This document shows, in pieces, positions 16,560 to 25,138 of a stretch of 64,000 nucleotides of DNA. Location of the stretch: NCBI RefSeq assembly GCF_007197775.1, contig NZ_CP041638.1, forward strand, positions 868,001 through 932,000. The letters run 5' to 3'. A program made the translations under genes and the position numbers. Position 1 is the first letter of the stretch, and every line of letters begins with the position of its first letter. The notes beneath the pieces are model-generated. The model did not search any database. It was not told where the DNA came from and saw nothing but the letters and a program-made list of their open reading frames with translations. The stretch is from Thalassotalea sp. PS06 (GTDB lineage: Bacteria; Pseudomonadota; Gammaproteobacteria; Enterobacterales; Alteromonadaceae).

Positions 16560-18926
16560 ATGAAGTCAACCTATAGTAATTCACGCAAAACACTCTGCGC
16601 ACTGGCAGTCAGTGCCGCTATTTTCGGCCCGGTCACAGCTGTCGCGGAAGAAGAACAGGAAGCCCTGGACAGTAAAGGTCTGGAGCGCATCGAAGTTACT
16701 GCCCGTAAAACGGTAGAAAATCTTCAGGAAGTTCCGGTCGCGGTAACATCGATTGGTGCTGAAGAGCTGGCAACCAATGGTATTGAGGTACTAACCGAAG
16801 TACAGCAATTTTCTCCAAACACCACATTACAGCGCAGCCGCGGTACCAACTCTACCATTACCGCGTTTATCCGTGGTGTTGGTCAGCAGGATCCTCTTTG
16901 GGGCTATGAACCGGGTGTCGGTATTTATGTTGATGACGTTTACATTGCTCGTCCTCAAGGTGCGGTTCTGGATCTTTTAGACGTCGAGCGCATCGAGGTA
17001 CTTCGCGGTCCACAAGGTACGCTTTACGGTAAAAACACCATCGGTGGTGCTATCAAGTACGTAACCAAAGAAATGAGTGGTGATGCTGAATTGAATATTC
17101 AGGGTACTATCGGTTCATATAGTCAGACAGATTTGAAAGCTACCGGTCAGTTTCCAATAATTGACGATATGCTTTACGTTGGTTTTGGCATTGCCTCTTT
17201 GCAAAGGGATGGCTTCGGAGAGTATCTTGAAATTGCACCAGAATTAGGGAAGCAGGACAAGGAAAACTACAACAAAGATGTTGTGGCCGGCCGGGTAACC
17301 GTGGAATTCCGTCCGATTGACGATTTGTTTATTCGTTTCAACTACGATAAGACTGAAGATGAATCAAATTCTAAAGGTGGCTATCGATTATTACCAAGTC
17401 TATTAGACCCAAGTGCTCCAGTTCCGGATAGTGTATACGATTCTTACACGTCGCTTCCTACCTGGAATAAGGTAGAGCTTGAAGGTTACAGCTTAACGGC
17501 TAATTGGAATTTTTCAGACACAACAAGCATTAAATATACGTTCTCAGATCGAGATAGCTATTCTCCGACAAACATCGACTTTGACAACACCACTCAGAGA
17601 AACTTCGATGTTCCAGCGATTTACGATGATCAACAAACAACCCACGAACTGCAACTGAATAACGTTGGTGATCGCCACAAATTAGTCGCTGGTTTGTATT
17701 ACTATGATGCGGAATCATGTGGTCAATTCGAAGCAATATTGGAAGGCCTCGGTGCTGCATTGGGCCCTGCGTTTGGCATTCCTGATTTAGTGAACGGAGG
17801 ATTCGCATCCTCGGTAACCCGTGAAGTCAGTGGCTGTTCAAACGGTAAATCGCAGGCAGCATACGCTCAGTTAAGTTATGATTTCACTGATAGTCTATCG
17901 GTAACCGCCGGTGGTCGATACACCAAAGATGAAAAACGTGCGACGGTAAATAATGGCCTGGTGTGGGATACGGTTTATCCAGAATCTGGTTGGGTAGAAG
18001 GTTATCAGCGCCCAAGTGATTCAGATCCTGTACTTCCTGTAGGATTTCCAGTACCTAGTGTACTCGATGATTCGGAAGATTGGTCGAAATTTACTCCGCG
18101 TATTGGCGTAGAGTATCAGGCAAACGATGACATGATGTTCTTCGCAAGTTTTGCTCAGGGCTTCAAATCAGGTACCTTTAATCCGCGTGCAACTTTTGCT
18201 GAGCCGGCTGCTGATCCAGAAGATGTTGATTCGTATGAAATTGGTATGAAGGCTGAGTGGTTTGAAAATTCTCTGAGAACAAATATCACAGCGTTTAGTC
18301 TTGATCACAAAGATCGTCAGTATGTATCGGCATTGCCAGTAGAAAGTGGCGTAGACTTGAACCAAATTCTTGCTAACGTTGGTTCATCGGAGTCGCAAGG
18401 TATTGAAGCGGAAATTTCCTATCAAGTGATGGAAGATCTACGTTTTGACGTTGCCTTTGGTTACATCGATACCGAATTTAACGAAGTTGTTGGTTACGAG
18501 GAAGACACAAACGGCGAAATCGTTCAGATCGATTTATCAGACCGCTATACGGTAGCCAATACCCCTAAGTACACCTTTAATTTTGCTGCTAATTATACTC
18601 TGGAAACAGGTATTGGTGATTTCATCTTTAATGGTAATTATTACTATCGCGATGATTACGGCATTAATGAAATCGATAACCTGTTGTCTCAAGACGGCTA
18701 TGGTCTGCTAAATTTCAGTGTTAATTGGTTCAGTAATGATGGAAACTGGTACGCTGGTCTACACGCCAAAAACTTAACCGATGAAGAGTATCTGGTTGGT
18801 GGTTATCAGTTTGTTACTGTTGATGAAAATGGTGACTACGTGCCAGGCACCGGTGGCGATAATACCTTGATTGGTTATTATGGCGACCCGCAAACGGTAT
18901 CACTAACAGTAGGTTATCAATTCTAA
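16560..18926 (+). CDS. TonB-dependent outer-membrane receptor
   Basis: The 788-residue receptor has an N-terminal signal peptide (about 1-29, ending TAVAEE), a TonB box region (LERIEVTARK, about 41-50), a plug domain with VGIYVDDVYIARPQGAVLDLLDVERIEVLRGPQGTLYGKNTIGGAIKYVTK (about 120-170), then a 22-strand-type beta barrel ending in an aromatic (VGYQF). It belongs to the FecA/CirA-like group common in marine Alteromonadales. The substrate is not readable. Its divergence from the 3-hydroxybutyrate operon suggests uptake of a related compound, by context only. Confidence 0.93.
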   Translation: MKSTYSNSRKTLCALAVSAAIFGPVTAVAEEEQEALDSKGLERIEVTARKTVENLQEVPVAVTSIGAEELATNGIEVLTEVQQFSPNTTLQRSRGTNSTITAFIRGVGQQDPLWGYEPGVGIYVDDVYIARPQGAVLDLLDVERIEVLRGPQGTLYGKNTIGGAIKYVTKEMSGDAELNIQGTIGSYSQTDLKATGQFPIIDDMLYVGFGIASLQRDGFGEYLEIAPELGKQDKENYNKDVVAGRVTVEFRPIDDLFIRFNYDKTEDESNSKGGYRLLPSLLDPSAPVPDSVYDSYTSLPTWNKVELEGYSLTANWNFSDTTSIKYTFSDRDSYSPTNIDFDNTTQRNFDVPAIYDDQQTTHELQLNNVGDRHKLVAGLYYYDAESCGQFEAILEGLGAALGPAFGIPDLVNGGFASSVTREVSGCSNGKSQAAYAQLSYDFTDSLSVTAGGRYTKDEKRATVNNGLVWDTVYPESGWVEGYQRPSDSDPVLPVGFPVPSVLDDSEDWSKFTPRIGVEYQANDDMMFFASFAQGFKSGTFNPRATFAEPAADPEDVDSYEIGMKAEWFENSLRTNITAFSLDHKDRQYVSALPVESGVDLNQILANVGSSESQGIEAEISYQVMEDLRFDVAFGYIDTEFNEVVGYEEDTNGEIVQIDLSDRYTVANTPKYTFNFAANYTLETGIGDFIFNGNYYYRDDYGINEIDNLLSQDGYGLLNFSVNWFSNDGNWYAGLHAKNLTDEEYLVGGYQFVTVDENGDYVPGTGGDNTLIGYYGDPQTVSLTVGYQF

Positions 18927-18943
18927 GAGCCTTTCTGGTAAAT

Positions 18944-19007
18944 CTGGTATCAGGAAGTTACTCCCACTTTCTGGTACCAGTTCACACCCAGGGAAGACTG
19001 GTGTGAA
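18944..19007. terminator. two successive hairpins after the TonB receptor
   Basis: First stem 18944-18958/18966-18980 is 15 bp with two wobble pairs and a 7-nt loop and has no T run. The second, TTCACACC/GGTGTGAA (18981-19007), is 8 bp and is followed by ATTTTC. Either could end the receptor transcript or attenuate read-through into the regulator gene at 19046. Confidence 0.55.
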
Positions 19008-19045
19008 ATTTTCAAAATTATGTTATTAATAAGGCGTGTTTCCCA

Positions 19046-19711
19046 ATGAGTTATGATGTTGTGAAAATTGCCATCGCCGATGATCATCCATTATTTCGTA
19101 CTGCGTTGATCCAGGCAGCATCGAAAACCTTAGCTAATAGTAAAATTCTTGAAGCAGAATCCTTTGCGCAGTTGCAGACTCTGTTGCAGGAACATGATGA
19201 TCTGGAGCTGATATTTCTTGATATTAATATGCCAGGTAATGATGGATTTTCTGGCTTGTCGCGGATCAAAAATGGCTTTCCTGATATTCAGGTGATCATG
19301 GTTTCGGCGATAGAAGATGGCAAAGTGATTAGTCGGGCAATTGATTTAGGTGCAAGTGGCTACATTCCTAAATCATCGTCACTGGAGCAGATATCCAGAG
19401 CCATTGCCACGGTTTTAAACGGCGAAACCTGGATACCGGAAGGCATTGCCGTGGATGACGTAAACGGCCCTGAAAAGCAGTTAGCTGAAAAGCTGGAATC
19501 TCTGACACCAGCGCAGTTCAATGTACTGCAAATGATTTGCGATGGTCTGTTGAATAAACAAATCGCTTATGAAATGAATATTCAGGAAACCACCGTCAAA
19601 AACCATGTGTCAGCTATTTTACAAAAACTCAACGTTAATAACCGGACCCAGGCTGGACTTATTTATCAGCAACTGAAATCCGTTGAACAGCAAACGGAAT
19701 CTTTGGTGTAA
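19046..19711 (+). CDS. LuxR/NarL-family response regulator (CrbR/ErdR-like)
   Basis: The 221-residue protein has a receiver domain (acid pocket ADD at 11-13, phosphorylation site Asp59 in FLDINMPG, Lys109) and a C-terminal LuxR helix-turn-helix (about 150-215; LTPAQFNVLQMICDGLLNKQIA and ETTVKNHVSAIL). The overall sequence resembles the CrbR/ErdR/AgmR regulators of acetate and acyl-CoA metabolism. No kinase is adjacent. A CrbS-type hybrid kinase, the known partner class, is at 62105-64000. It is likely to control the neighbouring 3-hydroxybutyrate locus, an inference from position. Confidence 0.85.
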   Translation: MSYDVVKIAIADDHPLFRTALIQAASKTLANSKILEAESFAQLQTLLQEHDDLELIFLDINMPGNDGFSGLSRIKNGFPDIQVIMVSAIEDGKVISRAIDLGASGYIPKSSSLEQISRAIATVLNGETWIPEGIAVDDVNGPEKQLAEKLESLTPAQFNVLQMICDGLLNKQIAYEMNIQETTVKNHVSAILQKLNVNNRTQAGLIYQQLKSVEQQTESLV

Positions 19712-19720
19712 TTTCCCTTG

Positions 19721-20266
19721 TTAAAAAGGGTTAAGAATGTAGCCTTGTTGTTGTAGCAATAGATTCGCAGTCATTGCCGATAAGGCCATATTGATACCGG
19801 GTTTTAGCTGCGCCGGACCTATCTGATAATAACTCGCTGACTGACCACAGACATAGATTTCTACACCATTATCAAGTAAGGCGGCCAGCAGGTCATCATT
19901 GACATTATCCATCTCCATGCGCTTTTGATAAAACTCATTCAGCAACATTTCTTCAGTTGCCTTGCCATGAATAACCATCGCGATTTTCAGGTTTTCTTTT
20001 GGTACTCCCGCCGCCACATGCATATTGATGAATCTGGCTACGGTGTTGTAATTGCGATTTATTGTTCCATCTTCAGAAGGTTCGCTGATATCAAAAAAAA
20101 TTTTGAAGCTCTGCTGCTTTGGATTTTCCAGGGCGCCGGGTATTTGTACTTTTGGACCATACTCTGCAATTACCGGTCCGTTACTAAATTCCGGCACTTT
20201 CGCGCTCACCTCACCGCTAAATAAGGTGAATAATAAACTAACTGCTAATATTAGATTCTTGAACAT
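19721..20266 (-). CDS. exported DsrE-like family protein
   Basis: The 181-residue protein begins with a signal peptide (MFKNLILAVSLLFTLFSGEVSA). The rest shows a DsrE/DsrF-like fold: alternating strands with AMVIHGKAT (about 95-103) and DNGVEIYVCGQSASYY (about 132-147), where the family's conserved cysteine sits. Periplasmic DsrE-like proteins of unknown role are common in marine proteobacteria. It converges on the LuxR-type regulator (9-bp gap) and diverges from the OmpR-type regulator. Confidence 0.78.
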   Translation of the reverse strand: MFKNLILAVSLLFTLFSGEVSAKVPEFSNGPVIAEYGPKVQIPGALENPKQQSFKIFFDISEPSEDGTINRNYNTVARFINMHVAAGVPKENLKIAMVIHGKATEEMLLNEFYQKRMEMDNVNDDLLAALLDNGVEIYVCGQSASYYQIGPAQLKPGINMALSAMTANLLLQQQGYILNPF

Positions 20267-20400
20267 AGGTTAATTTCCGTTTGTCTGGAATTTTAAACTG
20301 TTACACAAAAATGTGTAACTGGAAAGTATATCGCCAGCGATAAGGTCTCAGTTTTTTGAGTCCATGTCGAAAACGAAAGTGCGTCAGTTAGGGTAGGGTA

Positions 20401-21117
20401 ATGAATCAGCAAAAAGGGAACATCAGCCAGTTTTCCACCATTATGTTGGTCGAGGATGATCAGGTTTTTTCGTCTTTGATGAAGACCTATCTGGAAAAAT
20501 CCTCCTATGTGGTTGAGCAGGTGTTTCGCGGCGATCAGGCGTATCGCACCCAGATCAAAACTCAGCCTGACTTAGTAATACTCGATATTGGTTTGCCAGG
20601 TAAAGACGGCTACAAGGTCTGCCACGAATTACGCAGCACCTACAAAGGCCCGATATTATTTTTAACCTCCCACGCCAGTGAAGCCGAGCATCTTGCTGCG
20701 TTTAATGTTGGCGCCGATGATTATTTAGTAAAACCTGCAAGTCCGCAGGTTGTGCTTGCCCACGTTGATGCGTTAATGCGCCGCTATAAAGAACAGATTA
20801 ATTCCGGTAAGCGCCAGACATTGGAAGTTGGGGAAATCTCGTTAACACCGGCAGAGCAGCGCTGTGCCATTAACGGGGAAGAGGTAGCCTTATCTAATTT
20901 TGAATTCGAACTGCTTACCTTACTTATGTACAACGTTGGTAAAGTTATTACCCGGGATAACATCTATAAACTGCTGTTAGGACGTGAATATGATGGCTCT
21001 GAACGCTCCGTTGATGTCCGTGTTTCGCGGCTTAGAGACAAGTTGATGAGCCAGGGAGCAGAGAAGGCGCACATTAAAACCATATGGGGTAAAGGTTACC
21101 TGTTAAGTGAGGATTAA
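20401..21117 (+). CDS. OmpR-family response regulator
   Basis: The 238-residue protein has a receiver (Asp62 in ILDIGLPGKDG; acid pocket EDD at 18-20; Lys111 in YLVKPAS) and a winged-helix Trans_Reg_C DNA-binding domain (about 140-236; ALSNFEFELLTLLMYNVGKVITRDNI, RSVDVRVSRLRDKL, IKTIWGKGYLL). No histidine kinase gene is next to it, so it is an orphan within the window. Target genes unknown. Confidence 0.92.
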   Translation: MNQQKGNISQFSTIMLVEDDQVFSSLMKTYLEKSSYVVEQVFRGDQAYRTQIKTQPDLVILDIGLPGKDGYKVCHELRSTYKGPILFLTSHASEAEHLAAFNVGADDYLVKPASPQVVLAHVDALMRRYKEQINSGKRQTLEVGEISLTPAEQRCAINGEEVALSNFEFELLTLLMYNVGKVITRDNIYKLLLGREYDGSERSVDVRVSRLRDKLMSQGAEKAHIKTIWGKGYLLSED

Positions 21118-21252
21118 CCGCTAATTTCAGTAATTCTTAAAAAATTCTCGATTTATTCCCAAGATATCCGACTTAGGCGTTGCAATTTACCGCTTTTTTC
21201 GTAATCATGTAGGGAATAATTTTAAAAGTAATAGCCTTAGTGGAGGCCTGTA

Positions 21253-21651
21253 ATGGCAATTAAACGTGCCCACGAAACGGATGAAGCTGAAGTAGACATG
21301 ACACCGATGCTTGATATCGTTTTCATCATGTTGATTTTCTTCATTGTAACTACCTCTTTCGTGAAAGAGTCTGGTTTAGATGTAAATAGACCAAAGGCGT
21401 CTAAGTCTGAGCCAAATCCAAAGAAAAAATCGATTTTAGTTCGTGTTAATGAGTACGGTAATATCATCATTAACAACCGTCAGGTAGACCCTGAGCGTGT
21501 TTCAGCTTATGTTGAATCATTGCTAGCGGAAAACCCGACTGAAACGTTGGTTTTAGACGCGCACGAAGATGCGGCTCACGAAACTATCGTTATCGTTGCT
21601 GACCAGGCGAAATCTCTTGGTTTGAATATCGCGGTTGTGTCTAAGTCATAA
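21253..21651 (+). CDS. exbD: ExbD/TolR-family biopolymer transport protein
   Basis: The 132-residue inner-membrane protein has a short cytoplasmic N-terminus, the functional aspartate in MTPMLDIVFIMLIFFIVTTSF (about 17-37, written in two parts: MTPMLDIVF, IMLIFFIVTTSF) and a periplasmic domain ending VSKS. TonB and Tol systems use it to harvest proton motive force. Unusually it stands alone, without exbB, tonB or the second exbD that normally accompany it. It may work with an ExbB/TonB set elsewhere to energise the TonB receptors seen here. Good ribosome-binding site TGGAGG. Confidence 0.92.
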   Translation: MAIKRAHETDEAEVDMTPMLDIVFIMLIFFIVTTSFVKESGLDVNRPKASKSEPNPKKKSILVRVNEYGNIIINNRQVDPERVSAYVESLLAENPTETLVLDAHEDAAHETIVIVADQAKSLGLNIAVVSKS

Positions 21652-21690
21652 TCCGCTGAGGCGATAAGCCTCCTGTTACGAACAGAAAAA

Positions 21691-21720
21691 AAGGTGTCAG
21701 AGTAATCTGACACCTTTTTT
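21691..21720 (+). terminator. intrinsic terminator after exbD
   Basis: 11-bp perfect stem AAGGTGTCAGA/TCTGACACCTT with a GTAA loop and a run of Ts. The stem contains the GGTGTCAGA word found in the array near pdxH. Confidence 0.9.
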
Positions 21721-21775
21721 TATTGCTTAGTTTCTGACTGGCTTACATTGCGTAAATTCACTTCAACCCGAGTTA

Positions 21776-22054
21776 TCAGGATTGATTTACTTGCGAATCC
21801 TGTTCAACGATTTCTTCTTCTAATAAATCGTTATTCGCCTGAAACAGGAGGATAAAAACACCTGCAGTAACGATTAGACTGGCGACGATAGAAACCTGTA
21901 ACGCGATAAACGTGGCATCTTCTACAAACATTAACGATAGCTCGATAATGCTGGTGAATACCCCGGTTAAAGACAGAAAAATTAAAATGAAATATGACGT
22001 TGGTGCAACGCTGATATGTTGTTTTTCTTGTTGTATTAATTTTTTAAGGCTCAT
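21776..22054 (-). CDS. small membrane protein with two transmembrane segments, unknown function
   Basis: The 92-residue protein starts at ATG 22054 (MSLKKLIQQEKQ), preceded by AGGGAA at good spacing; an upstream TTG would add three residues. A hydrophilic N-terminus is followed by two membrane segments (about 17-42 and 49-75) and an acidic tail (DLLEEEIVEQDSQ). I do not recognise the family. It lies between the exbD terminator and the terminator of the convergently arranged TonB receptor transcript. Confidence 0.55.
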   Translation of the reverse strand: MSLKKLIQQEKQHISVAPTSYFILIFLSLTGVFTSIIELSLMFVEDATFIALQVSIVASLIVTAGVFILLFQANNDLLEEEIVEQDSQVNQS

Positions 22055-22097
22055 CAACTGCAATTCCCTGGACCTTATGTAATCGGTAGTAGTGCTT

Positions 22098-22127
22098 AAA
22101 AAAAAGCGACGGCGTTGCCATCGCTTT
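22098..22127 (-). terminator. terminator of the TonB receptor at 22143
   Basis: On the minus strand AAAGCGATGGC-AAC-GCCGTCGCTTT (one mismatch) is followed by TTTTT, 16 bp past the receptor stop codon. Confidence 0.8.
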
Positions 22128-22142
22128 ATCTCTTCAACTCAA

Positions 22143-24614
22143 TTAGAAGTTAAAGGTCGTACTGACAAAGAATGTACGGCCAATTACATCATAAACACTT
22201 GGTACTGTATCCATGTCGTTACCATTTGGTACATTTTCTGGCTCAGTATCCAACAGGTTTTTTACACCCGCATTGAAGGTCCATTCATCACCCAGGTAGT
22301 AACTGGCTGATAGGTTGTGATAAATCACATCATCGGTTTTGAACGCTTCACCCCAGGCATTACCTTCCATGCCTTTGATGTATTGTGCATAGTACTGAGC
22401 ACTTATGTTATCGGTGATATCGGCATTCACCATAAAGGTGGATTTAATTTCCGAATAGCCACCGATATTACCGTCGATTGTACCGGTATAGTCGACGCCG
22501 TCTTGTTCAAATTCAAGCAGGTATGTGGTATCCCAGGTAAAACGATAACGATCGAACGCATAAGATACGTTCCAGTCGATACCTGAGGTGTTCTGTGAAC
22601 CAATGTTGGTCAGTGCAGAAGTCAGGTTCGACAGGCCGCCCTCCGGTGTGACATTAATGGTGTCACAGGAGGCCTGAACGCCGGCGAAACACTGATTCAG
22701 TTCATTTTGTACATCAACCCGTGAAATTGCATCGCTGATATCGAACTTCCAGTAATCTAAGGTGGTTGACAGACCATCGGTGATCTCCCAAACCGCACCT
22801 AGGGTGAAAGAGTCACTTTCCTCTGGCTGCAGGTTTTCATCACCAGTGTAATTTACCAGGATTTGTGGATCTGGCGCATTACCCCAGGGATCTGACAGAT
22901 AGTCATAAGATCCAGAATTACCCGCATAAAGCTCAGCAACGGATGGTGCGCGGAAGCCCGTTGCTAACACCGAACGCAACATAAACGCATCGGTAAAGCG
23001 ATAGGTCGCACCAAGTTTCCAGGTCGTTGCGCCACCAAAGGTCGAATAATCATCATAACGAGCCGCACCTTCAACGGTAAATGCATCACTAAGCGGTACC
23101 GAAACTTCGGCATAAGCTGAGCTTACTGAATAATTACCTGAGGTAGGGTCTTGCTGGGCTGCTGTACTTTCCCCAAGTTGGGTGATGATATCCGGTGTGT
23201 AATAGCCACTTTCGTAACGACTTTCTACACCTAAGGCATAGCCAATATCCGATTCGGTAACACCGCTGTATCCAGCTGCCAGGGTAAATTGTTCATTACC
23301 ACCTTCGTTCTCTTCTACATAAGAGATACCGTCCTGCACTAATTGTGAGTTAGCAATTGGGTCTGGGCTGAACCATAAATCCTGATTGGCATAGATGCTT
23401 TTTGCCATATTGCCGGCGTGGATCGAGTTTTCTACCTGGTCTTTTGAATCGTTACGGCCATAAGTGGCTGAAAAGTCCCAGCTTGCATCATTTTCCAGAT
23501 AGCCTTTAACACCTAACGAGGCACGGAATGTGTCGGTTTGCTGTTTAAAGATACGTGGTCCAGCATCGGTCATACGACGCTTGTACAACAATTCCTCAGG
23601 AATATTGCCATTTTCGTCGGCAAATTGCTCAGTCCACTTACTATCGAGTAATGAAGTATCCAGATCGATTGCTGCTGGCTGCGGCGCCATTTGCTGCTTC
23701 GAATCACGACGGGTATACATTACATCGGCATTAAACTCGGTATCAGCGTCAATTTCTCGGTTAAAACTTGAGAATAGGCTGTAGATGTCATTTGGCGTTT
23801 GGGCATAACTTTGTTGCGTATAGTCATAACCATAATCACGCTCTTTAAAACCACCTTCACCATCTGGAACCAGGCCGCCAAGTGTGCCTTCCGGGACAAA
23901 TGACGATTGACCAGGGGAAACGAAATCTCGATCTGACTGGATGATTTCACCGCGGTTTGAATATTGCGCCCCTAACACCAGGTTACCACCGGCGAATTCA
24001 AAGCCAGTTAAACCACTAAAGCCAGAGCTGGTGCCATCACCTTTATCGGTTTGACTTGCTTCGACCTTCAGTTCCGCGCCTTGAAAGTCTTTCTTGGTGA
24101 TAATGTTAACAACACCGGCAATCGCGTCAGAACCATAAACGGCAGATGCGCCGTCTTTTAGGATCTCGATAGATTGGATCATCGATACCGGAATGGTATT
24201 TAAATCTACAGATGAATCTGCACCTGTGCCTGAAGACACCATGCGTCGGCCATTCAATAATACCAGGGTACGTTGTGAACCCATGCCGCGAAGGTTTACG
24301 GTAGCACTACCACCGGAACCGTTATTCGAGGTTGCGCCCAGGCTCATACCTGCTGCGGTAGGCTGGACATTTAAAATTTCCTGTACTGAGGTAAAACCAC
24401 TTTTCGCGATTTGCTCTGCGCCGATAATTGCGACAGGACTGGCAGTTTCCATATCGGTGCGGTTGATCCTTGAACCTGTGATTTCAATGCGTTCTACATC
24501 TTGCATCTGTTGAGCATCTTGTTGTGCCTGGGCATTAACTGCCGTAACAGAAAGCGCAGATACCGAGGAGGTACCAAAGAGAAAAGCTTTAACGATTGAA
24601 TTTTTTTTGAACAT
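22143..24614 (-). CDS. TonB-dependent receptor (oligo-/polysaccharide-type)
   Basis: The 823-residue receptor has a signal peptide (to VNAQAQQ, about 30), a TonB box VERIEITGSRI (about 39-49), a plug with VNLRGMGSQRTLVLLNGRR (about 106-124) and SIEILKDGASAVYGSDAIAGVVNIITKK (about 147-174) and a beta barrel ending in FNF. The GSRI and LLNGRR plug type is frequent in Alteromonadales receptors for carbohydrates and peptides. It lies downstream of the alginate lyase on the same strand but has its own 524-bp upstream region and terminator, so co-regulation with the lyase is possible, not shown. Confidence 0.93.
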   Translation of the reverse strand: MFKKNSIVKAFLFGTSSVSALSVTAVNAQAQQDAQQMQDVERIEITGSRINRTDMETASPVAIIGAEQIAKSGFTSVQEILNVQPTAAGMSLGATSNNGSGGSATVNLRGMGSQRTLVLLNGRRMVSSGTGADSSVDLNTIPVSMIQSIEILKDGASAVYGSDAIAGVVNIITKKDFQGAELKVEASQTDKGDGTSSGFSGLTGFEFAGGNLVLGAQYSNRGEIIQSDRDFVSPGQSSFVPEGTLGGLVPDGEGGFKERDYGYDYTQQSYAQTPNDIYSLFSSFNREIDADTEFNADVMYTRRDSKQQMAPQPAAIDLDTSLLDSKWTEQFADENGNIPEELLYKRRMTDAGPRIFKQQTDTFRASLGVKGYLENDASWDFSATYGRNDSKDQVENSIHAGNMAKSIYANQDLWFSPDPIANSQLVQDGISYVEENEGGNEQFTLAAGYSGVTESDIGYALGVESRYESGYYTPDIITQLGESTAAQQDPTSGNYSVSSAYAEVSVPLSDAFTVEGAARYDDYSTFGGATTWKLGATYRFTDAFMLRSVLATGFRAPSVAELYAGNSGSYDYLSDPWGNAPDPQILVNYTGDENLQPEESDSFTLGAVWEITDGLSTTLDYWKFDISDAISRVDVQNELNQCFAGVQASCDTINVTPEGGLSNLTSALTNIGSQNTSGIDWNVSYAFDRYRFTWDTTYLLEFEQDGVDYTGTIDGNIGGYSEIKSTFMVNADITDNISAQYYAQYIKGMEGNAWGEAFKTDDVIYHNLSASYYLGDEWTFNAGVKNLLDTEPENVPNGNDMDTVPSVYDVIGRTFFVSTTFNF

Positions 24615-25138
24615 ATTTAACTCCTAAAATAATCGTTCAAATCATCCAAGGAACAGATTCGTAACGACTTGTGGCCATATTAGGAGGAAAATGTAATTTT
24701 AGAGAATAGTCTGTAACAGTTGCGCTAGACGTGTTGCCAGTATGTTAACTATGGATATTAACCGTCTGTTTTAACTATTAAAGTAAAACCTCGATAGAAG
24801 ATTAAAACGGTGGTTGTAAAGGTAATCAAAGCGTTAGCTTTATTTATAAATGGATAAATTTGCACCAAGGTAGAATGTTTTTAACTTACTGATTTTATGA
24901 GTTTTGTTGTTTTGATGAGGATGGGTGCGCAAAGAAAAGTCGTAATTACTTACTGTTGCATTGTTGCAACAACTGATCACAGTATTTTTGTAACTTTAGG
25001 TAAAGTTCCAGGCTTGCCAATAACACCTTAACCCTGGGTTGTCCAAAACCTGCAATTTAGCTGAGCTTAAACGAAATTACTGTCTGTTGAATAAACAGAG
25101 TTGAGCCAGGGAGCAGCTCAACTCTGATTTTATAACGA
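24615..25138. other. 524-bp gene-free region upstream of the TonB receptor
   Basis: It holds the ribosome-binding site TAGGAG of the receptor, AT-rich sequence, a perfect 12-bp palindrome TTGTTGCAACAA at 24961-24972 and, at its far end, the lyase terminator. No ORF of note on either strand. Confidence 0.5.
25096..25126 (-). terminator. terminator of the alginate lyase gene
   Basis: Perfect 11-bp stem CAGAGTTGAGC/GCTCAACTCTG with a 9-nt loop, 12 bp past the stop codon. The following minus-strand sequence is T-rich (TTTATT) rather than a pure T run. Confidence 0.75.
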
